A DNA stretch of 64,000 nucleotides from Clostridium yunnanense. Its GTDB lineage: Bacteria > Bacillota > Clostridia > Clostridiales > Clostridiaceae. This document shows, in pieces, positions 17,615 to 26,317 of this stretch. Positions within the stretch are counted from its first letter, which is position 1, and the number at the start of each line of letters is the position of its first letter. The position numbers and the translations under genes were made by a program. The stretch covers positions 340,980-404,979 of the forward strand of contig NZ_JAENHN010000037.1 in assembly GCF_016595795.1 (NCBI RefSeq), written 5' to 3'. The notes under the pieces were generated by a model. That model was given only the letters and a program-made list of their open reading frames with translations, did no database searches and had not been told where the DNA came from.

Positions 17615-17951
17615 AAAACACCTCTTAAACATAAATCTTATTTTTTCATCTTAATATCCAAGTTTATTAACCATCAAATTTTAATTGTTAGCTAATACTT
17701 TAATTCTTTTTACAATCATTTATTTTCATATATAAGTCATTTTTGTACATTTCATAGATTAACGTATTATTGTAACATTATGAAATATCTCCTATTGTCA
17801 AAAAATTTGTAGTATTATTTATCCAAGTAACAGATAAGAATCTACTATAATTACACTTTTGATTCGTTTTAATTTTATAAAAAATTGGCATTTAGTTAGT
17901 TTAAAATAAATTATTACCACCACTACACTAAATACCAAGTTTATTTATTAT
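17615..17951. other. Intergenic region
   Basis: These 337 AT-rich bases separate the HNH gene from the EVE-like gene, both leftward. No ORF or strong hairpin is visible; it should hold the promoter of the HNH gene. Confidence 0.4.
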
Positions 17952-18431
17952 CTATATACTATTATATATATCTTCAGTAATCTCACATAAATATTTTCCT
18001 TGATTAAGTCTACCATTTATGTCGAAAGGATAAAATTTAAGAATTTTCCCCCTCTCATTTTCAATTAAGTCCCAATTAATCATTGAAAACTCCTTGACTT
18101 CTCTTCTCCTATTTCCTGTGTATTTAGTGAAATTTTTTAATTCAACTTTATAATATTCTTCTCTTCCTCCCCAATCCTCTGGTTTAGGTGGAGGAGAACT
18201 AACAATCGCAGTCTTTGTTGCAATTTGAGACTCTCCATCAACGAATGTCTTGCCATCAATATCTCTAGCAAAATGAACGATAATATCCCCAACACTTACC
18301 TCGGTCATATTCTCATAAATCTTCTTACCTTCTGTATCTTTAGTAGGACTCCATAAATAGTTACCATACTCCCAATTTGCTCCCCCATGTGGATATACAT
18401 TTGTAATTTCAACCCAATATCTTTTTCTCAT
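17952..18431 (-). CDS. EVE/PUA-like domain protein, possible modified-base reader
   Basis: The 159-residue protein is a single domain. The opening RYWVEITNVYPHGGANWEYGNYLWSP, the VGDIIVHFA motif (about 52-60) and AIVSSPPPKPEDWGGREEYYKVEL (about 79-102) resemble the EVE/PUA-like fold, which holds modified bases in a hydrophobic pocket. These domains accompany McrBC and other modification-dependent restriction enzymes. The ATG at 18431 follows GGGGGATGAT. The neighbouring HTH-MrcB-HNH gene makes a shared role likely, but the family call is by eye. Confidence 0.5.
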   Translation of the reverse strand: MRKRYWVEITNVYPHGGANWEYGNYLWSPTKDTEGKKIYENMTEVSVGDIIVHFARDIDGKTFVDGESQIATKTAIVSSPPPKPEDWGGREEYYKVELKNFTKYTGNRRREVKEFSMINWDLIENERGKILKFYPFDINGRLNQGKYLCEITEDIYNSI

Positions 18432-18794
18432 AAATATCATCCCCCTTTATAATGTTATTGAAAAATAATTTTTAATTATCTTTCACTTATATAATACTAT
18501 AATTTTACTATTATGTAAAGACGTTTTTTTCTTTTTTAGCTTTTATTTTTTAGATAAATTAGAAAAAAACGTTCTGTTATATAAAATATTATTTACCTTT
18601 TGATAAAATTTATCATTCACAGACAAATCGCTTTATATGCTGATATATATGCGTTATATTGACCTTATATTCATAAACCGCTAACTGTATTAGCGTTAAT
18701 TAATTGTGAATTATGATTCTAAACTGCTGATTTAATTATACAAAAAAAGGTGACGTTATAGTTGGATTTTTCGAATTTTTAAAGCTCCTAATAC

Positions 18795-18974
18795 AAGCTT
18801 GTGCATTTGGGCGTAGCCGCTAAACATTGTTTTGTGCAGTGTACAAGCTGGACCTAAGAGGAATGCTTAAGAGCAGCTTGTAAATAGGACTGGCATTGAC
18901 CTAATAATCTGCTTAAAAGCGCCTGTCCTATGTCATTGCTACAAAACAACATGTTTGGCGAAGTGTGCAAGCTT
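18795..18974 (-). ncRNA. Large structured element, copy 2 (opposite strand to copy 1)
   Basis: Read on the minus strand it aligns along its length with 13145-13326. Stems are CAAGCTT (18968-18974)/18795-18801; ACAAAACA (18941-18948)/18828-18835; ATGTTTGGCG (18951-18960)/18818-18827 with one mismatch; ATAGGAC (18884-18890)/18925-18931; and TACAAGCTG (18842-18850)/18874-18882. The last stem replaces AA/TT of copy 1 with TG/CA, keeping 9 of 9 pairs. The strand is assigned by alignment only. Confidence 0.6.
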
Positions 18975-19142
18975 AAAACCAAGTGATGGTTTCTGGAGCA
19001 ATACATCTATAAATCTATGAAATTGTGTGGAATAAGGGAGGGAAAGCATAGATAGGTTATTTACATATAGTAAAGGTAGTGGGCATTAATTTAAGACTTT
19101 TTTGTAGGACAAATTAGTTTAGTTGCATATAGAGTTAGTAGG

Positions 19143-19209
19143 ACTCACTTGTAAAAAAATAATCTTACGATGAGAGTTTAGTCTTTAGATTATTTTTTTA
19201 GGGGTGAGT
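19143..19209. repeat. Nested hairpin
   Basis: ACTCAC (19143-19148) pairs with GTGAGT (19204-19209), and inside it TAAAAAAATAATCT (19152-19165) pairs perfectly with 19187-19200. The outer-plus-inner stem design matches the hairpins at 5.9-7.0 and 13.5 kb. Confidence 0.65.
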
Positions 19210-19289
19210 TTTAGTTTAGGAGCTGTTTGGATGTTATGATGATTGTCATAGAAAAAAGTGTCATTACTAAACTATAACTTATTGCTCTA

Positions 19290-19325
19290 AAAAATAAAGT
19301 GTACTAAGACTTCTATCTAGTACAC
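19290..19325 (-). terminator. Intrinsic terminator after the helicase gene
   Basis: GTGTACTA (19299-19306) pairs with TAGTACAC (19318-19325). The minus strand then runs into TTTATTTTTT. Confidence 0.75.
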
Positions 19326-19344
19326 CCTTCAGCATTACACCTAA

Positions 19345-22098
19345 TTACGTTTTTTGCTTTTTTACACCATTAGTTTTATCTATTTTTAAAGTATGGTTAC
19401 AATATGGATAGTTAGTACATCCATAAAACTCACCATATCGCCCAGGCCGTTTAACCATATATCCACCACAAACACTACACTTTATATGATTATCTAAAAT
19501 CTCTACATGTTTAGAGCTTAAATCACAAAATGGATAATTACTACACCCCAAAAATCTACTATTATCCTTTGAGTTTTCTCTTATTATAAGGAAACCTTTC
19601 TGACATCTTGGGCAATTTGGAGCTTTCTCAACTACTTCGACATGTGTTGAATGCTCGTATTGCACATCAAACTTTTTTGCCAATTCTTCTGTAAAAGTAG
19701 ATTGTCGATTGATTGGAACTAAAAGATAAGTAGAATTCTTTGTTCTTGTAAGTGCTACATAAAATAGTCTTCTTTCTTCAGCAAAATCGAATCTATCCAA
19801 ATCTGTTAATACTAGTGATAATACCGGATCATCAGCTATTTTATTTGGAAGTCCAGTCAACTTGTTCATAAGATTAATTATAATAACATTATCTGCTTCC
19901 AACCCTTTTGAACGATGCATTGTTAGAAAATTCATCTTCAATTTAGGATATTGCTTGCATTTAACTAAAACCTGGCCATTTGATTTATTTAACTTAAACT
20001 CTTTACCTAATTCACCTTTATCCATTTCTATTACATCAATATCGAAATTATTTCTGCCTAGTATTGTTATTTGTGCATCTTCACCAAAGTTATTTACTAT
20101 TTCATCTATAACTTTTCTAAATGCAGGATATATATCATTTTCATAGTTTATCATCCTAATTGGATTGCTATGATGTTTATTAGATTTAAGGTCTTTTTTC
20201 AACTGTTTTGGATTTTTCATAATAAAATTACCTGCAATATTGACTAACTCTTGAGAATTTCTATATGTATTTTCAATCTTTAACAACTCATAATTTCCCA
20301 AATATGTTTTAAAGTTTGTGAATAAATCGATATCACTTCCGGCGAATCTATAAATAGATTGCCAATCATCCCCTACACACATAATCTTTGCATTTGTTTT
20401 ATTTCTTATTTCTTTAATAAGATTAAATCTACTCATTGAAATGTCTTGGTACTCATCAATAATTATATATTTATATTTAAACTCTTGTTTATTTTCCTTT
20501 ACGATATTTGTAGCTTCATTAATCATATCATTAAAATCAATTAATCCATTCTCATCAAGATACTCTTGATACTTGACATAAATAGGTTTCACTATATCCA
20601 AAAATCTACAGCTTCGATTACGTAAAAATATATTATCAATCTTATCGGAACTCTTTTGTAGTTCAGTAAAGCTTTCTAATGAATATCCATTTGATTTAAA
20701 AAGAGCAATAAATGTAGCTATAAGTTTTTTAAATTCTCTAAAGTACTTATCATCAAAATCATTAAATACTTTTACATAAATTTCTTGTAAATCAGGTTGT
20801 TTAAATTCTACTTTATTCTGCTTCAGTACTTCCTCTAATTTAGAAAGTAGAATGCCCTCATTATTATAGTAAGAATAAGTTTCCAACAGTATAGTTCTAT
20901 TTTTCCTATGCGTCTCCCTCTTCCAGTTGATTCCATCTAGGTACTTTTGTTCTTCAATTTTACTTAACCATGGAACTTTATTGTCTTTTGTTATACCAAA
21001 ATGCTCTAAGTATATATCGTAATCATTTAAATAAAAATCTGGTCTATAATGTTTTCTATATTTATCATCAGATTCATATGGGTATTTTCGTTCATATGTA
21101 TACTTAATCCCATTAAGGAATAAGTAATTAGCTATCATTAACTCCTCTAAGCTCTTAACAGTCTCGCCTTGTAAGGTGTGTTTATTACTCTTTAATTCAT
21201 CTAATTTCTCTTGAATATCTCTGTTCATATCAACTTTGCCTTTAAGTGTTTCAAAGTCAACATTTCTATAATAGTCATAACATTCACCTAAGTTGTCAAA
21301 TTTCTGAAAATCATTAGGTATGTTTAAATAGTAACTAAAAAATATAATTAATGACTTTATCTGATCTTTATCATTATATATACTATCTTTGAAATAAGAT
21401 TCTACGATACTGTTTAACTCTTCTGATATATCTGGTCTATTTTTTCTTTGTTTTGTTATGATATCAAGTCCTAGCTTATGGAATGTCTTAGCTTCCACTT
21501 CAATTCCCAACTTCTGAGATATTCTTTGATACATCTCTTCTGCTGCTTTTCTAGTGAATGAAATCAACAAAATTTCATCTGATAATACATTTTTTCTATC
21601 TATCAAATATTTTACTTTTGCAGATATGGTTAGCGTTTTTCCACTTCCTGCTCCTGCTAATACTAAGTTATTCATCTCGTCAACAACTACTGCTCTTCGT
21701 TGCTGACCGTCAAGTGATTTTCCATCTAGATTATCAAATAAATCTATATTTCTCTCCAATTCATTTGTTACATACTCTTCATTCCACTGTTTTATAAAAT
21801 GATCAAAATTACAATAAATACGCTTAAATTCAAGCACCTTTGAATTCTTTATATTACAATATGGTTTCTTAGTAAAAAACTCAAAAATTGTTTTATAGCC
21901 TTTTAATAATTTGTCTCTTATTATGTATGTAAAATAATCTTCTTTTGCAACTTCAATTTCTTTGAAAAACTTTTCTATTTCCTTTATATTTTGTATAACA
22001 TCAGGAGCCTTTTTAATGCTAATATTTCTTATTAGATTAATCACTGATACTACTACAACTATTCCAATTATTATTATAAAGTACTCATACCCTTTCAT
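19345..22098 (-). CDS. Membrane-anchored UvrD/Rep-type helicase with two zinc ribbons
   Basis: The 917-residue protein starts with a transmembrane segment (residues about 5-24, FIIIIGIVVVVSVINLI). It has Walker A GAGSGKT (about 149-155), the DEYQD Walker B motif (about 545) and late SF1 motifs TMHRSKGLEADNVII and YVALTRTK. A segment near 325-365 with YRPDFYLNDYDIYLEHFG resembles a PD-(D/E)xK nuclease-like insert. The C-terminus has two topoisomerase-type CxxC...C ribbons. It should be a 3'-5' DNA helicase near the membrane. It is monocistronic; AGAGGTAATT precedes the ATG. A defence or repair role is inference. Confidence 0.8.
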   Translation of the reverse strand: MKGYEYFIIIIGIVVVVSVINLIRNISIKKAPDVIQNIKEIEKFFKEIEVAKEDYFTYIIRDKLLKGYKTIFEFFTKKPYCNIKNSKVLEFKRIYCNFDHFIKQWNEEYVTNELERNIDLFDNLDGKSLDGQQRRAVVVDEMNNLVLAGAGSGKTLTISAKVKYLIDRKNVLSDEILLISFTRKAAEEMYQRISQKLGIEVEAKTFHKLGLDIITKQRKNRPDISEELNSIVESYFKDSIYNDKDQIKSLIIFFSYYLNIPNDFQKFDNLGECYDYYRNVDFETLKGKVDMNRDIQEKLDELKSNKHTLQGETVKSLEELMIANYLFLNGIKYTYERKYPYESDDKYRKHYRPDFYLNDYDIYLEHFGITKDNKVPWLSKIEEQKYLDGINWKRETHRKNRTILLETYSYYNNEGILLSKLEEVLKQNKVEFKQPDLQEIYVKVFNDFDDKYFREFKKLIATFIALFKSNGYSLESFTELQKSSDKIDNIFLRNRSCRFLDIVKPIYVKYQEYLDENGLIDFNDMINEATNIVKENKQEFKYKYIIIDEYQDISMSRFNLIKEIRNKTNAKIMCVGDDWQSIYRFAGSDIDLFTNFKTYLGNYELLKIENTYRNSQELVNIAGNFIMKNPKQLKKDLKSNKHHSNPIRMINYENDIYPAFRKVIDEIVNNFGEDAQITILGRNNFDIDVIEMDKGELGKEFKLNKSNGQVLVKCKQYPKLKMNFLTMHRSKGLEADNVIIINLMNKLTGLPNKIADDPVLSLVLTDLDRFDFAEERRLFYVALTRTKNSTYLLVPINRQSTFTEELAKKFDVQYEHSTHVEVVEKAPNCPRCQKGFLIIRENSKDNSRFLGCSNYPFCDLSSKHVEILDNHIKCSVCGGYMVKRPGRYGEFYGCTNYPYCNHTLKIDKTNGVKKQKT

Positions 22099-22362
22099 TT
22101 GAATTACCTCTCATCTGAATAATTTTTAAGACAATATTTATATTATATATTAAGTATGAATTATTTCCCATAAAATTCAATTATAGTTATAAAAAATAAA
22201 GATAGGTTTCCATAACCTACCTTTATTTAAAATAGAGTTTTATCTTAGACTATCAAGCAAATGTAGTATATATTATTCTACCTATACTAAATACAAATTA
22301 ATGCCCTAAGAATCTTTTTCTATTTATATTCTATTAAATTTTGATTTAGCTTATCTTATTAA

Positions 22363-22584
22363 CTATCCAACCTTATATTCATCAACATTTTTAGTTATAA
22401 TCTGAGCTCCAGATTTCTGAGTAAGCTTCCCACCAGAACTAAAGAATGCATCTTTACTTATTATTATATCCATAGCATTTGATATTTCAGCTGCAGTTAA
22501 AGTATCCTTGATACCTTTTATCGATAGATTGATTTTATCTCCACTTTCATTCTTAAAGGTAAGAACTAAGTATTTTGTTTCCAC
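22363..22584 (-). CDS. DUF2922 family protein, copy 1
   Basis: The 73-residue protein has the DUF2922 pattern: YLVLTFKNESGDKINLSIKGIKDTLTAAEISNAMDIIISKDAFFSSGGKLTQKSGAQII. It starts with GTG after GGAGGG. The partner DUF1659 gene lies 64 bases upstream in the same operon, the usual arrangement in clostridia. It is about half identical by eye to the second copy at 27503-27718. The function of the family is unknown. Confidence 0.85.
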   Translation of the reverse strand: METKYLVLTFKNESGDKINLSIKGIKDTLTAAEISNAMDIIISKDAFFSSGGKLTQKSGAQIITKNVDEYKVG

Positions 22585-22648
22585 ACTCTTTCCCTCCTTC
22601 CTATAAAGATCTTCATCTTACTATTTGTACTAAATAATAATTCTAAGT

Positions 22649-22870
22649 TTATATATCTTCCACTAAATAGTCCTGCTGCTTTCTTATATAAACCACATCT
22701 GATCTCATTAAACCTTCTAAAGCCTTTCCTACTGCATATATGTCATCATCAGTTAAATCTAGTCTCACATTAGAAAATCTTTGACTGCCAAATGTATCGT
22801 CTCCTTTATCATTTGTTCCAGTCTTATACTTTAATATCATTGCGTTGCCGCTTAATATTGCTGTTGCCAT
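22649..22870 (-). CDS. DUF1659 family protein, copy 1
   Basis: A 73-residue DUF1659 protein, recognised from ILKYKTGTNDKGDDTFGSQRFSNVRLDLTDDDIYAVGKALEGLM (about residues 12-55). The ATG at 22870 has GAGAGGAGGTGA upstream and is preferred to a GTG nine bases earlier. It precedes the DUF2922 gene. A paralogous pair lies at 27234-27718 on the other strand. No biochemical role is known for the family. Confidence 0.85.
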   Translation of the reverse strand: MATAILSGNAMILKYKTGTNDKGDDTFGSQRFSNVRLDLTDDDIYAVGKALEGLMRSDVVYIRKQQDYLVEDI

Positions 22871-22934
22871 CCTTGTCACCTCCTCTCATAGCTTTAGTGT
22901 TCAAAGCTTTAGATACTCTCCTAACTTTTGAGGA

Positions 22935-23198
22935 CTACTCTGCCTCACCAAATTCTTCTTCAAAGCAGAAGCTACTTACAACCTTTGTAGTTCTTTCAGT
23001 ATAGTCATCAGCTAGCTCATCAAGTCTGCCACAGATGTATTTTAATGAGCAGCCTTCACAATTTTTTATCACTTCATTCTCTAATAATGAGCAGCTAAGT
23101 TCATCTCCATAGGTAGAATCTCTTATTGCCAATGCAATCTGCATCTTATCAAAGCTCTGCACCTCTTCTGAATTAATTGAAATAGAATCTTTAATCAT
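22935..23198 (-). CDS. Hypothetical Cys-containing protein upstream of DUF1659
   Basis: An 87-residue acidic protein with a Cys motif CEGCSLKYIC (about residues 47-56) plus a further Cys near residue 36, perhaps a metal or Fe-S site. It is first in a leftward operon with DUF1659 and DUF2922 (64-base gap). Upstream on the minus strand is GGCATATAAG at 23254-23263, a motif also present before 23507. No family is recognised. Confidence 0.55.
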   Translation of the reverse strand: MIKDSISINSEEVQSFDKMQIALAIRDSTYGDELSCSLLENEVIKNCEGCSLKYICGRLDELADDYTERTTKVVSSFCFEEEFGEAE

Positions 23199-23253
23199 AA
23201 AATCATTCCTTCCCTTACTAATTAATTGAACAATTTATTACTCTTCTAATTAG

Positions 23254-23263
23254 CTTATATGCC
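23254..23263 (-). promoter_or_regulatory. GGCATATAAG motif, minus strand
   Basis: An exact ten-base match to the motif upstream of the divergent 23507 gene. It lies 55 bases from the start of 22935-23198 and may be part of a promoter or operator shared by this gene group. Confidence 0.4.
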
Positions 23264-23462
23264 TCAAAGGCTGACTTTTAGGGTTTATTTAAATAATTAT
23301 TTAAACAAAAAAATATATCTTCATATAAAGATATATTTAAAAATTCATATAAACATAAATTTAAATATTTAAAAAATTATATAAATATATAGGAAACATG
23401 CGGGTTCACTAGGTTTTAACTTCACTTTCAGGCACTTATTTTTCTAAATTTTATATACTTTA

Positions 23463-23472
23463 GGCATATAAG
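23463..23472 (+). promoter_or_regulatory. GGCATATAAG motif, plus strand
   Basis: It lies 34 bases before the 23507 start. Related motifs occur at 23254 (minus), 24021 (plus), 27159 (plus) and on both arms of the 15441-15472 palindrome. Confidence 0.4.
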
Positions 23473-23506
23473 AATTTATATAGAAAATAAATTGGAGGAA
23501 TTATAA

Positions 23507-24007
23507 ATGGCTAAGAAAAAATCAAAGAGCTTCACTATAGATAAAGATGATTTAGCTTATGAAGAAGAGGTAGAGATGAATGGTTTTATTGAAGATACTG
23601 TTGTTGGTACACCTGTTGCTACTTTTAATTTTTGTGAAGAGGCTTCGAGTGCTACACCAGCTAATAGAGATCTTGATTCTATCAATAAGTATAACAATAC
23701 TAATAAGATTGACTCAAGTATTACTAATACCATCTTAACTAAAGCCAATTCTTATAATGTAAATGATAATAACACTATTATAGATAACAGAACCTTAAAG
23801 TCCCAACCAAATGGAGTAACCCCTCATATTGATGGAGAAGCTTTTGTAATAACTCGTACTTTTAAGTTTAGAGTATCTACCGCAAGACTTCTAAATGAAA
23901 TCAAAGCAGCTCATCATGATCCTAATGCTTACCTAAGTACAATAATCGATGCTGCTATAAGAAAATATCATGATTATATTTTCAATGAAGGTGGAACTTT
24001 TCTTTAA
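23507..24007 (+). CDS. Probable ribbon-helix-helix DNA-binding protein
   Basis: The 166-residue protein has a basic start, a long Asn/Ser/Thr-rich low-complexity middle (about 40-105) and a compact C-terminal domain FKFRVSTARLLNEIKAAHHDPNAYLSTIIDAAIRKYHDYI (about 119-158). That domain has the strand-helix-helix layout of ribbon-helix-helix regulators. A good site (GGAGGAATTATAA) precedes the ATG. It is transcribed divergently from the 22935 operon and just upstream of YvrJ, so it could regulate this cluster. The domain call is tentative. Confidence 0.5.
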   Translation: MAKKKSKSFTIDKDDLAYEEEVEMNGFIEDTVVGTPVATFNFCEEASSATPANRDLDSINKYNNTNKIDSSITNTILTKANSYNVNDNNTIIDNRTLKSQPNGVTPHIDGEAFVITRTFKFRVSTARLLNEIKAAHHDPNAYLSTIIDAAIRKYHDYIFNEGGTFL

Positions 24008-24020
24008 TCTTTCACTCACA

Positions 24021-24030
24021 GGCATATATA
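24021..24030 (+). promoter_or_regulatory. GGCATATATA motif before the YvrJ gene
   Basis: It lies 25 bases before the YvrJ start and matches the motif at 23463 and the palindrome arms at 15445-15468. Confidence 0.35.
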
Positions 24031-24055
24031 CCTTATGAATGGAGGTGATTTCAAT

Positions 24056-24235
24056 ATGGAGGTTAATGATTTAGTAAACTTAATCGCCAATGTAGGATTT
24101 CCAGTTGCTATAAGTGGATATCTTCTTATAAGACTTGAGAAACAAATCATTGGGTTAACTGCTTCAATCAATAAGCTCAATACTATAATCTCAACCAAAC
24201 TTGGAGTTGTTATTGATTATTCAGATAAAAATTAA
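24056..24235 (+). CDS. YvrJ family small membrane protein
   Basis: The 59-residue protein has one transmembrane segment (VNLIANVGFPVAISGYLLIRL, about residues 6-26) followed by a short amphipathic helix, the YvrJ/UviB-BhlA pattern. UviB-like proteins are holin-like and are found with UviA-type sigma factors. The ATG at 24056 has GGAGGTGATTT upstream; an in-frame ATG at 24035 is too early. A holin-like role paired with the LysM amidase is possible but inferred. Confidence 0.8.
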   Translation: MEVNDLVNLIANVGFPVAISGYLLIRLEKQIIGLTASINKLNTIISTKLGVVIDYSDKN

Positions 24236-24741
24236 AATATTAAAGCTACTATATTTAATATATCTAACTACTCCACATATAAATTTGGCTCAATCCAATA
24301 AACTTTACTTTGCATTAAGTAAATAGCACCAATAACTTACCAACACATAAGTGCCAGCATAAAGTATAAAAGCTATATCTACTAAATTATATTTAAAGTA
24401 ATACATTGCAAAACAGAAATTATCAATAATAGCTCTTTTTCTCAAGAAAATATAATTCACTATGTAAATAAAATTTTACTAAATTTAGACGTTCTATTAA
24501 CCTGCTAAACAAACATACTGGCATTGAGCCATTGCCAGTATAAAACTTGTAAAAAACAAATTTTATACCGCATTAATAAATTTAGTCGTAAGGCAATAAT
24601 CACCTTATTTAAAAAATATTTTATATATTAATTTGTCATTTTTGCACACATATATTTTTATGTCTTATGTAAATCAACCACATCTTATGGTAAAATATTG
24701 TATAATATACAATTATATTTTTTTATGAAGAGGTGATAAAA
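24236..24741. other. Intergenic region upstream of the DprA operon
   Basis: This 0.5-kb AT-rich stretch contains one hairpin, ATACTGGCA (24515-24523)/TGCCAGTAT (24533-24541), without a T-run. A TATAAT at 24701-24706 is a candidate -10 box for the following operon, with no clear -35. No gene is visible. Confidence 0.45.
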
Positions 24742-25287
24742 ATGTTCCAAGATAAAATAACAGAAATATGGTATTTACACGATTACCATACATATTGGAT
24801 GTATGACGCATATGGTGAAAAGGTATTAAATCCAGCACATACAAAAATCCTATATCAATTTAAACAAGGTGACGCTCATGCCATCGAACACTACTATAAT
24901 CTCATGAAAGATGAACTAATTAATTTTAGAAATACATCTGATACTATTATAATTCCTATACCTTCATCAAAATCCGGACAAGTTAGTAGTTCATTACTTA
25001 CCTTGTCTGAAAGATTGGCTACCTATAATAATATACGTTACTTAAATAATTGTTTAGAACGAACTGTAGATATTCCTAAACTTGCACAAGGAGGAGATAG
25101 GCATAAGGAAGTACATTTCAATTCTTTGCGAATAAATAATCCTCAATTAGTGAAAAATAAGGTAATATTATTACTTGATGATGTGACCACATCCGGAAAT
25201 TCATTGTTAGCCAGTAAGGAATTATTTGAAAAAAAGGATACTAGCGAAGTTATATGTTTATCATTAACAAAAACTGTGCATGATTAG
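24742..25287 (+). CDS. Phosphoribosyltransferase-like protein (ComFC-like)
   Basis: The 181-residue protein carries the PRPP-binding loop VILLLDDVTTSGNS (about 141-154) preceded by a DRHKEVHFNSLRI segment (about 119-131), as in ComFC and other type I phosphoribosyltransferases. There is no CxxC zinc finger at the N-terminus, unlike typical ComFC. The ATG at 24742 follows GAAGAGGTGAT. It heads a tight operon with a DprA-like protein and a HAD phosphatase, suggesting linked nucleotide or base chemistry. Its substrate is unknown. Confidence 0.75.
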   Translation: MFQDKITEIWYLHDYHTYWMYDAYGEKVLNPAHTKILYQFKQGDAHAIEHYYNLMKDELINFRNTSDTIIIPIPSSKSGQVSSSLLTLSERLATYNNIRYLNNCLERTVDIPKLAQGGDRHKEVHFNSLRINNPQLVKNKVILLLDDVTTSGNSLLASKELFEKKDTSEVICLSLTKTVHD

Positions 25288-25341
25288 AATATATATTATA
25301 TAATTATTTATATGTACATAATATCAAAGGAGAACATTGGC

Positions 25342-26301
25342 ATGAATTCAAAAGTTATACTTACTTTATTGAACATTCCAAAAGTAAGCAGAAATACAGT
25401 AAGATTCATTTTTTCAAATACTACATATATACCTAAGACAAAAAATGATATTGTTGATCTATTTGCTCATTTTCATCAACGAAACAAAAGAATCCCTATT
25501 CCCTCTTATGATGATATTAGCAAAGCAATAGAAAAAACTTATCTAATTATAGACAAAAGTGAACAACAAAATATCAATCTTATAAGTATATTAGATGAAG
25601 CATTCCCAGAATCATTAAGAAATATACCAGATTCGCCTGTTCTATTATACTATAAGGGTAACTATAACAGCGTTTTAAATAATCATTCTGTTGCAATAAT
25701 TGGAACCAGAACACCAACTACTCATGGAATTGGAGTTGCTGAAAAATTAGGTATGACATTCGGAAAAGATGGATTTACAGTAGTAAGTGGGTTAGCATAT
25801 GGCTGTGATGAATTCGGTCATAAAGGTTGTATCAAATCAAAGGGGCAAACTGTTGCAGTTATGGCTGGAGGATTAGATACAGTATATCCATCCAAAAATA
25901 AGGATCTGGCGAAATTAATTTTAGACACAGATGGGTGTTTAATAAGCGAATATCCGATTGGAGTAAGACCTTTTAAGAGTTCATTTGTTGAGAGAGACAG
26001 ATTACAAAGTGGCTTGAGTGCTGCAGTCATTGTAGTTGAAACAGATGTAAAAGGAGGCACACTTCATACTGTAAGTGATGCCATACTACAAAAGAAAATA
26101 TTAGTATGCTACAAGCATCCTGATCAGTATTTGAATGATAAGCAAAGTCAAGGTAATCAAATGCTAATAGCTAATGGTGATGCCATACCACTCGCAAATG
26201 AGACTGATATTGAAAATCTAAAAAATAAAATAATTAAAGGTGATTATAATAAACCCAATTTTTATTGTGAACAAAGATTTGATCAACTAAAATTGCTGTA
26301 A
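25342..26301 (+). CDS. DprA/Smf-like SLOG protein
   Basis: The 319-residue protein has an N-terminal helical part and a DprA Rossmann core: VAIIGTRTPTTHG (about 117-129), VSGLAYGCDEFGHKG (148-162), GGLDTVYPSKN (177-187), an ERDRLQSGLS segment (217-226) and ETDVKGGTLHT (233-243). Housekeeping DprA loads RecA on incoming DNA. This copy sits on an island between a phosphoribosyltransferase and a HAD gene, so a nucleotide-binding defence role is more likely than competence (inference). AAAGGAGAAC precedes the ATG at 25342. Confidence 0.8.
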   Translation: MNSKVILTLLNIPKVSRNTVRFIFSNTTYIPKTKNDIVDLFAHFHQRNKRIPIPSYDDISKAIEKTYLIIDKSEQQNINLISILDEAFPESLRNIPDSPVLLYYKGNYNSVLNNHSVAIIGTRTPTTHGIGVAEKLGMTFGKDGFTVVSGLAYGCDEFGHKGCIKSKGQTVAVMAGGLDTVYPSKNKDLAKLILDTDGCLISEYPIGVRPFKSSFVERDRLQSGLSAAVIVVETDVKGGTLHTVSDAILQKKILVCYKHPDQYLNDKQSQGNQMLIANGDAIPLANETDIENLKNKIIKGDYNKPNFYCEQRFDQLKLL

Positions 26302-26317
26302 TTAAAGGGGCATGGAT

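Larger units (their letters stand above)
18432..19344. other. 0.9-kb gene-free region with structured elements
   Basis: The stretch holds a small hairpin CGCTAA/TTAGCG near 18679, the second copy of the 180-nt structured element (18795-18974), a nested hairpin (19143-19209) and the terminator of the helicase gene (19290-19325). No plausible gene is visible. Confidence 0.65.

Noticed and set aside
24742..26301. Competence locus (comFC, dprA)
   Set aside because: The genes are on a mobile island with a HAD partner, the phosphoribosyltransferase lacks the usual zinc finger and no other competence genes are nearby.
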